Assembly (NCBI GenBank): GCA_028290305.1
Contig: JAQGKC010000082.1
Location: forward strand, 1-12,796
Source of the DNA: Bradyrhizobium sp.
Lineage (GTDB): Bacteria > Pseudomonadota > Alphaproteobacteria > Rhizobiales > Xanthobacteraceae
Direction of reading: 5' to 3'
DNA: 12,796 bases
Shown: positions 6,857-12,469 of the stretch, in pieces
Layout: each line of letters opens with the position of its first letter
How positions within the stretch are numbered: the first letter of the stretch is position 1
Position numbers and translations under genes: made by a program
Notes under the pieces: generated by a model
Databases searched by the model: none
The model's input: only the letters and a program-made list of their open reading frames with translations
What the model was told of the DNA's origin: nothing

Positions 6857-8521
6857 ATGGATACATCGATTCCCGTTCTGTCCCTTGCCGCCGGCGCGGT
6901 CGCAGCGACCGCGGCGGTCGCCCCCAAGGTCAAGGCCCGGCTGGCGCTGTCGCGCGCCAAGCATCGTTCCCTGACCGGGCACTCGAAGATGTCGCGCCTG
7001 GTGGCGCGCATGGTCCCGTTCTACGAATTCGACATCAACGACTTCTTCCGGTCCGACGGCGCGCCACCCGAGGTGGCGACGAGGCGTCAGGACGGCTTCT
7101 TCCGGCTCGGCGCGCTCTACGAGCATCGCTTCGCCAAAAGCCGGCAGGCGACCTCGGAGGCCGCGCGCCAGATCTCCGACCTGCAGTTCACCCAGGCCTA
7201 CCGGGTGCCGTTCCAATATAGCCGCCTGGTCCGCGAGCATCTCGGCGCCGGCAGCTTCGTGCAGGCGTCGGCGGGCGTGACCGTGACCGACCTCGACGGC
7301 AATGTGTTCTACGACCTGACCGGCTCCTACGGCGTCAACATCTTCGGCAACGACTTCTACAAGGAGTGCATCGCGGGCGGCGAGAAGCGCGCGCATGCGC
7401 TCGGCCCCGTGCTCGGCGCCTATCATCCGGTCGTCACCGACAACGTCCGGCGTCTCACGGAGATTTCGGGGCTCGACGAAGTCTCGTTCCATATGTCCGG
7501 CACCGAGGCGGTGATGCAGGCGGTGCGGCTTGCCCGCTATCACACCCGCCGCTCGCATCTGGTGCGGTTCGCCGGCGCCTATCACGGCTGGTGGGGTGAC
7601 GTGCAGCCCGGCGTCGGCAATCCGGTGTCGCCGCACGAAACCTATACGCTGGCCGACATGTCGGAGCGGACGCTTCACGTCCTCAAGACCCGGCGCGACA
7701 TCGCCTGCGTGCTGGTCAATCCGCTGCAGGCGCTGCATCCGAACGCCAACGCACCCGGCGATTCCGCGCTGGTGGACAGCTCGCGCCGGGGCAATTTCGA
7801 CCGCGAGGCCTACGGCGCCTGGCTGAAGGCGCTGCGCGAGGTCTGCACCGACCGCGGCATCGTCCTGATCTTCGACGAGGTGTTCGTCGGCTTCCGCCTC
7901 GCCGCCGGCGGCGCGCAGGAGTATTTCGGCGTGCAGGCCGACATGGTGACCTACGGCAAGAGCCTCGCCGGCGGCCTGCCGATCGGCGTGGTCTGCGGCC
8001 GCAGGGATCTGATGCGGCGCTTCCGCGACGACCGTCCGGCGGACGTCTGCTTCGCCCGCGGCACCTTCAACTCGCATCCCTATGTGATGACGGCGATGGA
8101 CGAATTCCTGAGCCGGCTCGCCAGCCCCAATTTCAGCTCGATCTACAATGGTCTGGACGAGACCTGGAACGGACGGGCCGGCGCGCTCAACGACATGCTG
8201 GCGAAGGCGGATCTGCCGGTGCGGGTCTCCAATCTGTCGTCGATCTGGATGGTCCATTATACCGAGCCGTCCCGCTACAATTGGATGCTGCAATATTACC
8301 TGCGCGCCGAGGGGCTCGCGTTGAGCTGGGTCGGCACCGGGCGGTTGATCTTCAGCCTGAACTACACCGATGCGGATTTCGCCGAGGTCGCCAAGCGCTT
8401 TGTCGCCGCAAGCCACAAGATGAAACAGGACGGCTGGTGGTGGCACGATGCGTCCCTCACCAACAAGAGCATCCGCCGTCAGATCCTGAAGGAAATGCTG
8501 AGGAAGCGGTTTTCGCGCTAG
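6857..8521 (+). CDS. Class III PLP-dependent aminotransferase / glutamate-1-semialdehyde-aminomutase-like
   Basis: A 554-residue fold-type I PLP enzyme. Class III features in order are: the substrate-side strand VTDLDGNVFYDLTGSYGVN, SGTEAVMQAVRLAR (phosphate-binding region, residues 214-218 on), YHGWWGD (residues 242-248), IFDEVFVGFR with Asp340 for the pyridine nitrogen, and YGKSLAGGLPIG with Lys368 forming the Schiff base. The family moves or transfers amino groups on aldehyde or keto substrates. The protein is about 120 residues longer than a typical glutamate-1-semialdehyde aminomutase. The extra N-terminal part has a hydrophobic segment (about residues 5-22) followed by basic sequence, which could be a membrane association signal. 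An authentic HemL is unlikely on length and context. ATG 6857 was chosen; TTG 6851 is also possible. It diverges from the PS decarboxylase-like gene, so a lipid or amine substrate is plausible but unproven. Confidence 0.85.
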   Translation: MDTSIPVLSLAAGAVAATAAVAPKVKARLALSRAKHRSLTGHSKMSRLVARMVPFYEFDINDFFRSDGAPPEVATRRQDGFFRLGALYEHRFAKSRQATSEAARQISDLQFTQAYRVPFQYSRLVREHLGAGSFVQASAGVTVTDLDGNVFYDLTGSYGVNIFGNDFYKECIAGGEKRAHALGPVLGAYHPVVTDNVRRLTEISGLDEVSFHMSGTEAVMQAVRLARYHTRRSHLVRFAGAYHGWWGDVQPGVGNPVSPHETYTLADMSERTLHVLKTRRDIACVLVNPLQALHPNANAPGDSALVDSSRRGNFDREAYGAWLKALREVCTDRGIVLIFDEVFVGFRLAAGGAQEYFGVQADMVTYGKSLAGGLPIGVVCGRRDLMRRFRDDRPADVCFARGTFNSHPYVMTAMDEFLSRLASPNFSSIYNGLDETWNGRAGALNDMLAKADLPVRVSNLSSIWMVHYTEPSRYNWMLQYYLRAEGLALSWVGTGRLIFSLNYTDADFAEVAKRFVAASHKMKQDGWWWHDASLTNKSIRRQILKEMLRKRFSR

Positions 8522-8523
8522 CG

Positions 8524-8553
8524 CAGCATCTGGTTTTTCAGCATCTGCTTTTT
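8524..8553. repeat. Tandem 15-bp direct repeat
   Basis: CAGCATCTGGTTTTT (8524-8538) is followed directly by CAGCATCTGCTTTTT (8539-8553), identical at 14 of 15 positions, starting three bases after the PLP-enzyme stop codon. A perfect palindrome, GCGCTAGCGC (8515-8524), overlaps that stop codon. The T-tracts might help end plus-strand transcription, but there is no proper stem before them. Confidence 0.7.
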
Positions 8554-8556
8554 CAG

Positions 8557-8660
8557 TCTTGGCCCGGCTTGTCCCGACCATCCGCGTTTTTTCCCAAGCG
8601 CATCATCAGGACGACGCAGCATCAAGACGTAGATGCCCGGCACAAGGCCGGGCATGATAG
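8557..8660. repeat. Intergenic palindromic repeat, copy 2 (diverged)
   Basis: It carries the same arms as the element at 4898-4986: CCCGGCTTGTCCCGACCATC on the left, and GATGCCCGGCACAAGGCCGG then GCATGAT on the right. The centre is longer and altered, and there are several arm mismatches. It fills the gap between convergent genes (PLP enzyme and Mpo1-like protein), a typical place for such elements, where it could act as a two-way transcription barrier. The right arm is much better conserved than the left. Confidence 0.8.
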
Positions 8661-8693
8661 AGCGCGTTGGGACGGTCTTGACCGAACAATCGT

Positions 8694-9326
8694 TCAGGCG
8701 TGCTGCTCTTCGAGACCGTGCTCGATGATATCGAGACCCGGATCGATCAGTTCGCCGCGCAGCAGCGCCAGCGGCGCCTTGCGATAGATCACGAAATCAT
8801 TGAAGGGATCGGTGATGATCTTGGTCATCCAGACGAGGCCGGTCTCGACGTCGCGGATGAAGAACAGATGCACGGTGCGGAACAACAGGCCGCCGACGCC
8901 GACCACCAGCCAGATCTTGGCGACCTGCCGCATGAAGTCGACCGGCGTCGCCCACGGCGTGAACAGGCCGAACAGCGTCGGATCGGCGTACAGCACCACC
9001 GGCGACAGCGCCCAGATCGTCATCAGCACGACCTTGCGGCGCAGATTGTAGCCGACCTTGATGTCTTCCTTGTGCTCGTGGGTCGCCTGGTTGAGATGGT
9101 CATATCCCCTCGGCTCGAAGAAGAAGTGGCCGGCCTGGCGCGAGGTCATCGAGACCAGCCAGCCGATCAGCGCCGACGCGATGGGATCGAAGAACATCAT
9201 GACATAGCCGATCATGAAGCTGACCGCGCTGACGAAGTGCAGGCTCTGATTGATCCGGCTGTGGTGATAGTAGCGATGGTCATCCCAGCGCTGGATTTTG
9301 AGCTGCTCCAGGAAATTTTTGATCAT
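8694..9326 (-). CDS. Mpo1/DUF962-like membrane protein (putative 2-hydroxy fatty acid dioxygenase family)
   Basis: A 210-residue multi-span membrane protein. Near the N-terminus it has Y-H-H-x3-I-N-x3-H (residues 20-30, YHHSRINQSLH), and further on G-H-x3-E (residues 66-71, GHFFFE). These match the histidine and glutamate pattern of yeast Mpo1 and bacterial DUF962 proteins. Mpo1 is an Fe2+-dependent dioxygenase that shortens 2-hydroxy fatty acids by one carbon in the endoplasmic reticulum. Extra histidines follow (residues 77, 83, 85). Hydrophobic stretches lie at about 31-45, 47-60, 99-118 and 133-152. The C-terminal half is longer than in minimal family members. ATG 9326 follows GGGGGAG; a TTG at 9338 would lie within that ribosome-binding site, so it is rejected. 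The gene is last in a minus-strand series after the glycosyltransferase and methyltransferase genes and has its own upstream region with striking repeats. Confidence 0.65.
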   Translation of the reverse strand: MIKNFLEQLKIQRWDDHRYYHHSRINQSLHFVSAVSFMIGYVMMFFDPIASALIGWLVSMTSRQAGHFFFEPRGYDHLNQATHEHKEDIKVGYNLRRKVVLMTIWALSPVVLYADPTLFGLFTPWATPVDFMRQVAKIWLVVGVGGLLFRTVHLFFIRDVETGLVWMTKIITDPFNDFVIYRKAPLALLRGELIDPGLDIIEHGLEEQHA

Positions 9327-9368
9327 TCTCTCCCCCAAATGTGGACGATTGGGTCATACAGAGATTCG

Positions 9369-9397
9369 ATGTCCGTCATGTGACATCATCAACATGT
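9369..9397 (-). promoter_or_regulatory. Putative regulatory motif, copy A (upstream of the Mpo1-like gene)
   Basis: On the plus strand the core TGTGACATCATCAACATGT (9379-9397) matches TGTGACGTCATCGAAATGT (11378-11396) at 16 of 19 positions. With the left flank the match is 22 of 29. Both copies lie upstream of minus-strand genes: here 42 bases separate the 29-bp motif from the ATG at 9326. Read on the minus strand, TTGATG is followed 17 bases later by TCGAAT, a possible -35/-10 pair. The motif may therefore be a promoter, an operator or both. Confidence 0.5.
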
Positions 9398-9429
9398 CAT
9401 ATGACATCTCGCGATTGACATCTCGCGAT
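9394..9429. promoter_or_regulatory. Palindrome plus tandem repeat upstream of the Mpo1-like gene
   Basis: ATGTCATATGACAT (9394-9407) is a perfect 14-bp palindrome whose left end overlaps motif copy A. It is followed by two perfect adjacent copies of TGACATCTCGCGAT (9402-9415 and 9416-9429). TGACAT therefore occurs at 9381, 9402 and 9416, with its inverse ATGTCA at 9394. Such clustering is typical of binding sites for a dimeric transcription factor. I cannot name the factor; it does not match a full Pho box or FixK/FNR box. Confidence 0.55.
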
Positions 9430-9430
9430 C

Positions 9431-9451
9431 GCACGGCGCCGGGCGCCGTGC
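9431..9451 (-). terminator. Hairpin after the methyltransferase gene
   Basis: A perfect 9-bp stem, GCACGGCGC (9431-9439) with GCGCCGTGC (9443-9451), has a three-base loop. It starts 11 bases past the methyltransferase stop codon on the minus strand. No U-tract follows, so it may stabilise the mRNA end or work as a weak terminator, separating that gene from the Mpo1-like gene. Confidence 0.5.
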
Positions 9452-9462
9452 TTACGCGGGGT

Positions 9463-10152
9463 TTACGCCGCAGCCGCCATGTCAGTCTTGCGGAAACGCA
9501 CCAGCGAGAAGTGGCCGAGCGGCGGAATCAGGCGGCGCTCCGCCAGTTCGATGCCCTTCGCGCCCGCCAACCAGCGCGTGTAGCGCGACCAGGCGAATTC
9601 GGCGGTGCGGAAGCCCAGCCGGCGCACCACCGGCTGCAATTGCTGCTCGATGAAGCGGCGCATCCCGGCATCCGCGCTGACGCGGGTCAGGATGATCAAC
9701 TCGCCGCCCGGCCGCAGCACGCGGGCGAATTCGTCGAGCGCGACTTCCGGGTTCGGCACCGCGGTGACGACATATTGCGCCATCACGACGTCGAACGAAT
9801 TGTCGGGGAATTCGAGCTTCTCGGCATCCATCACCGCGAGCCCCTCGACGTTCTTGAGGCGAAGCTCGGCGACCCGCTGCTTGGCCTTCTTCAGCATCGC
9901 CTCGGAAATATCAGTGCCGAAGATGCGGACGTTCGGCCCATAGAGCGGCAGCGAGATGCCGGTGCCGATGCCGACTTCCAGCACGCGGCCGCCGATCGCG
10001 TTGGTGGCCACAATGGCGGCGCGACGGCCTTTGCTGAACACGCCGCCGAACACGAGATCATAGATCGGCGCCCAACGGTCATAGGCCTGCTCGACCATCT
10101 CGCGGTCGAAATCCAACTGCCGCGCGCCGTCAAGCTTCATGATTTCTGCCAT
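9463..10152 (-). CDS. pmtA: SAM-dependent methyltransferase, PmtA-like (phosphatidylethanolamine N-methyltransferase)
   Basis: A 229-residue class I methyltransferase. Motif I is VLEVGIGTGISLP (Gly61-Gly66), the acidic residue binding the ribose of SAM is Asp81 (GTDISEAML), and the later strands include MDAEKLEFPDNSFDVVMAQY and RVLRPGGELIIL. The N-terminal YDRWAPIYDLVFGGVFSKGR is what I recall from the Rhodobacter-type PmtA group, soluble enzymes that methylate phosphatidylethanolamine up to three times towards phosphatidylcholine on the inner face of the membrane. The start is ATG 10152, seven bases after AGGTGAG; a GTG at 10164 is less likely. It lies downstream of the glycosyltransferase gene on the same strand with a 107-bp gap containing a repeat. 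PE made by the decarboxylase at 5952-6821 would be its substrate. A related small-molecule or quinone methyltransferase cannot be excluded. Confidence 0.75.
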   Translation of the reverse strand: MAEIMKLDGARQLDFDREMVEQAYDRWAPIYDLVFGGVFSKGRRAAIVATNAIGGRVLEVGIGTGISLPLYGPNVRIFGTDISEAMLKKAKQRVAELRLKNVEGLAVMDAEKLEFPDNSFDVVMAQYVVTAVPNPEVALDEFARVLRPGGELIILTRVSADAGMRRFIEQQLQPVVRRLGFRTAEFAWSRYTRWLAGAKGIELAERRLIPPLGHFSLVRFRKTDMAAAA

Positions 10153-10210
10153 AGTGACTCTCACCTGCGTTATGATTGATTGATCGTTTCTTCTGGTTGA
10201 TCTCTGGTCT

Positions 10211-10260
10211 GAGTGAGGCCTTCTCGGACGACCGGCACCCGTTTTTTTCGGATCGTGCTC
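10211..10260. repeat. Rhizobiales-type 50-bp palindromic intergenic repeat (degenerate)
   Basis: On the minus strand it reads GAGCACGATCCGAAAAAAAC, then GGGTGCCGGTCGTCCGAGAA, then GGCCTCACTC. From memory this resembles the very common Bradyrhizobium/Mesorhizobium element GAGCATGATCCGGAAAA ... ACCGGTTTTCCGAAAA ... GATCATGCTC, which is palindromic at its ends. Its first base is the last base of the glycosyltransferase stop codon TAG (10262-10260). It fills much of the gap before the methyltransferase gene. Confidence 0.65.
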
Positions 10261-11312
10261 TAGCCGGGCGCGGGACTGCCCGCCACGACACTTGCGCGCC
10301 GCGGCGAACGGCTCGGCTGCAGCACCGACAGATTGCCGATGAATTGCCTCGCACTATTCTCCCACGAGCGATCGAGCGCGAAATTCCGGCAGGTGTCCCG
10401 CGACATGTCGAGCGCCCGCAGGCAGGCGCTGCGCAGGTCATGGTCCAGCGCACCGATCGGCCGGTCGGCGATCACGTCCAGCGGGCCCGTCACCGGGAAG
10501 GCCGCGACCGGCGTGCCGCACGCCAGCGCCTCGAGCTGAACCACGCCGAACGTGTCGGTGAGGCTTGGGAACACGAACACGTCGGCCGCCGCCACATGCG
10601 ACGTCAGATCCTGGCCGGTCTTGCCGCCGAGGAATCTGGCTTGCGGGAAACGCCGCTCCAGCTCGGTTCGTTGCGGCCCGTCGCCGATCACGACCTTGGA
10701 GCCCGGCAGGTCCAGCGACAGAAACGCCTCGAGATTCTTCTCGACCGCGACCCGTCCCACCGTCATGAAGATCGGCCGCGGCAGATCGAGCCTGGCAGGA
10801 TCGTTAGGATGAAACAACCCGGTATCGACGCCCCGCGTCCAGAAGCCGAGCTTCTTGAATCCGCGCGCCGCCAACTCCTGCTTCAGCGAGTCGGTGGCGA
10901 CCATGATCGTGGCGGCAGCGTCATGGAAGTGCCGCAGCACCGCGTAGCCGACACTCGCCGGAATGCCGGTGCGGACCGACACATATTCGGGAAACCGCGT
11001 CGTATAAGAGGTCGTGAAGGGAAGCTTGCGGCGCCGGCAACAGCCGCGCACCGCCCAGCCGATCGGGCCTTCGGTTGCGATGTGAATGGCGTCCGGCGCC
11101 GCCGCCTCGATCCGCCGGGCGATCTCGCGCCGGTTCGTCAGCGCCACGCGCAGGCCGGGATAGGTCGGCACCCCGATCGACGGAAACCCTTCGGGGGTCA
11201 GGAACGTGATCTCGGCCCCGAGATGGGCCGCGGCGCGTGCGAGCGAGGTCAGCGTGCGCACCACACCGTTGACCTGCGGATGCCAGGCATCGGTCGCGAT
11301 CAATATTCGCAT
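10260..11312 (-). CDS. Glycosyltransferase family 4 (GT-B fold), likely glycolipid-forming
   Basis: A 350-residue retaining GT-B enzyme. The acceptor-side N-terminus is MRILIATDAWHPQVNGVVRT, with the N-G-V-V-R-T-L loop (residues 15-21), and IHIATEGPIGW follows. The donor half holds the phosphate-contacting Arg187 and Lys192 (TVGRVAVEKN) and the nucleotide-sugar motif SLTDTFGVVQLEALACGTP. The latter is Asp253-x7-Glu261, where the classical family motif is Glu-x7-Glu. I recall similar GT4 enzymes that glycosylate diacylglycerol in alphaproteobacteria (for example the Agrobacterium glucosyl/glucuronosyl-DAG synthase) and the SqdX and mannosyltransferase groups, but sugar and acceptor cannot be read from this sequence. 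There is no signal or membrane span, so it probably acts on the cytoplasmic membrane face. The C-terminal 22 residues are basic and Pro/Ser-rich. It is first in the minus-strand series GT-methyltransferase-Mpo1-like, with motif copy B upstream. Confidence 0.85.
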   Translation of the reverse strand: MRILIATDAWHPQVNGVVRTLTSLARAAAHLGAEITFLTPEGFPSIGVPTYPGLRVALTNRREIARRIEAAAPDAIHIATEGPIGWAVRGCCRRRKLPFTTSYTTRFPEYVSVRTGIPASVGYAVLRHFHDAAATIMVATDSLKQELAARGFKKLGFWTRGVDTGLFHPNDPARLDLPRPIFMTVGRVAVEKNLEAFLSLDLPGSKVVIGDGPQRTELERRFPQARFLGGKTGQDLTSHVAAADVFVFPSLTDTFGVVQLEALACGTPVAAFPVTGPLDVIADRPIGALDHDLRSACLRALDMSRDTCRNFALDRSWENSARQFIGNLSVLQPSRSPRRASVVAGSPAPG

Positions 11313-11367
11313 AAGGGGACCCTGAGCGTTGCATTGATTCTCATGGTCCGGAAAATCGACGATGGAT

Positions 11368-11396
11368 ATTTCAGACGTGTGACGTCATCGAAATGT
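11368..11396 (-). promoter_or_regulatory. Putative regulatory motif, copy B (upstream of the glycosyltransferase gene)
   Basis: The core TGTGACGTCATCGAAATGT (plus strand, 11378-11396) is the partner of the motif at 9379-9397. It includes the perfect palindrome TGACGTCA (11380-11387). It lies 55 bases upstream of the glycosyltransferase ATG at 11312, a position suited to a promoter or operator of that gene. The divergent L,D-transpeptidase gene starts about 190 bases away on the other side and could also be affected. Confidence 0.5.
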
Positions 11397-11587
11397 TGAG
11401 GAATCTTTTCCCCTGTTTCTTCGCCGCGACCGTCGCGAAACCGTCATGAAACAAACCTTAACCCGACGAAGCCGTTTTGCCCGCAGCACGCAAACGTCTC
11501 GAAACCTCTGGGCCGTAATGCTCCTTTCAATCGAACGCTGAGACAGGCGTCACGCCACCAACAAGGCGATCAAGCAGGGGACGTCAG

Positions 11588-12288
11588 ATGATCGATTTCA
11601 GAGCATTCATTTTGCAATCCCGCCGTGTTGCCGCTCTTGGTGCTTTCGCTGCCGGCGCCGTTGCATTGTCCGGTATCGTATTGTCAGGACCTGCCGCGGC
11701 TACGCCGGTGCAGCTCTTCCCGTTCATCCTGATGCCGCCGATGCAGGCCGCGCCGCCTGCGGTCGAAGCCGCGCCGTCGGAGGATGGAGGTGTGGTGCGC
11801 GAATTGCCGGCCCGCTTGCGGCCCAGATCGTCAGCTACGCCACGCGCGAGGCGGCCGGCACGGTCATCATCGATACGCCTAACACCTATCTCTATTTTGT
11901 GCTCGGAGGCGGTCAGGCGATCCGCTACGGCATCGGTGTCGGCCGCGACGGCTTCACCTGGTCAGGCGTGCAGTCGGTGACCAGGAAAGCCGAGTGGCCG
12001 GATTGGACTCCGCCGCCGGAGATGATCGCACGTCAGCCCTATCTGCCGCGCCACATGGCCGGCGGCCCCGGCAACCCGCTCGGCGCGCGCGCCATGTATC
12101 TCGGCGGCACGGTGTATCGCATTCACGGCACCAACGCGCCTGAGACGATCGGCACGCACGTCTCGTCCGGCTGCATCCGCCTCACCAATGACGACGTCAC
12201 CGATCTGTATTCGCGGGTCAATGTCGGCACCCGGGTGATTGTGCTGCCGATGGATCGTCGCGCCGACCTCGGAACCCAGACGCGCTGA
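11588..12288 (+). pseudogene. L,D-transpeptidase (YkuD domain), apparent one-base frameshift
   Basis: Two frames make one protein. The first (ATG 11588, with GGGG seven bases upstream) gives a signal peptide (basic start, AALGAFAAGAVALSGIVLSG, then PAAA) and a Pro/Ala linker up to VVRELPARLR. The second continues AQIVSYATREAAGTVIIDTP, then NTYLYFVLGGGQAIRYGIGV, to TGA 12286-12288. Loss of one base, probably a G at about 11818-11823, joins them. The YkuD active site is intact in the second frame: HGTNAPETIGTHVSSGCIRL, with His at 12124-12126 and Cys at 12172-12174. Such periplasmic enzymes form 3-3 crosslinks in peptidoglycan or attach proteins to it. As read, the first frame ends at 11980 with a wrong tail, so no secreted catalytic protein would be made. 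A sequencing error is a real alternative, because domain and terminator are otherwise pristine. Confidence 0.85.
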
Positions 12289-12330
12289 GGCTGAAAGTCG
12301 CACCGGGATTAAATTTCCGCAACGTTGACA

Positions 12331-12359
12331 ATGGCTCCGGCATCCGCCGGAGCCATTTT
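12331..12359 (+). terminator. Rho-independent terminator after the L,D-transpeptidase gene
   Basis: GGCTCCGGC (12333-12341) pairs perfectly with GCCGGAGCC (12346-12354) around the loop ATCC. The stem is extendable by two A-T pairs and is followed by TTTT (12356-12359). It lies about 45 bases downstream of the stop codon. Confidence 0.85.
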
Positions 12360-12469
12360 CGCGTTTCGGCGTCAAACCTGTGTTCGGATGTTCACGTTCT
12401 CGCCGCCGCTCTGGCGCAACCTCCCCTCGCCCTGTAAAATCAAGAGCTTGAGTCAATTCCGGGGGAACG

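Noticed and set aside
6842..8581. A 579-codon minus-strand open frame opposite the PLP enzyme
   Set aside because: The plus-strand protein has complete class III aminotransferase motifs. The antisense frame is compositionally odd (rich in Ala, Gly, Arg and His) and is a by-product of high-GC codon use.
9402..9429. CRISPR-like direct repeats
   Set aside because: Two adjacent 14-bp copies without spacers are not a CRISPR array, and no cas genes are present.
9369..9430. Pho box or FixK/FNR box in front of the Mpo1-like gene
   Set aside because: TGTCAT and TGACAT elements occur, but not the 11-bp spaced direct repeats of a Pho box nor TTGAT-N4-ATCAA of FixK/FNR.
8694..11312. Hopanoid or sphingolipid biosynthesis cluster
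   Set aside because: Genes that define those pathways (squalene-hopene cyclase, HpnH-type radical SAM, serine palmitoyltransferase) are not present; only generic lipid-related families are seen.
9298..11399. Long plus-strand frames opposite the methyltransferase and glycosyltransferase genes
   Set aside because: Both are antisense shadows of genes with clear family motifs; their products are Arg/His-rich and unrecognisable.
11450..11475. CtrA-type site (TTAACC) upstream of the L,D-transpeptidase gene
   Set aside because: Only one half-site is visible, without the second TTAA at the proper spacing.
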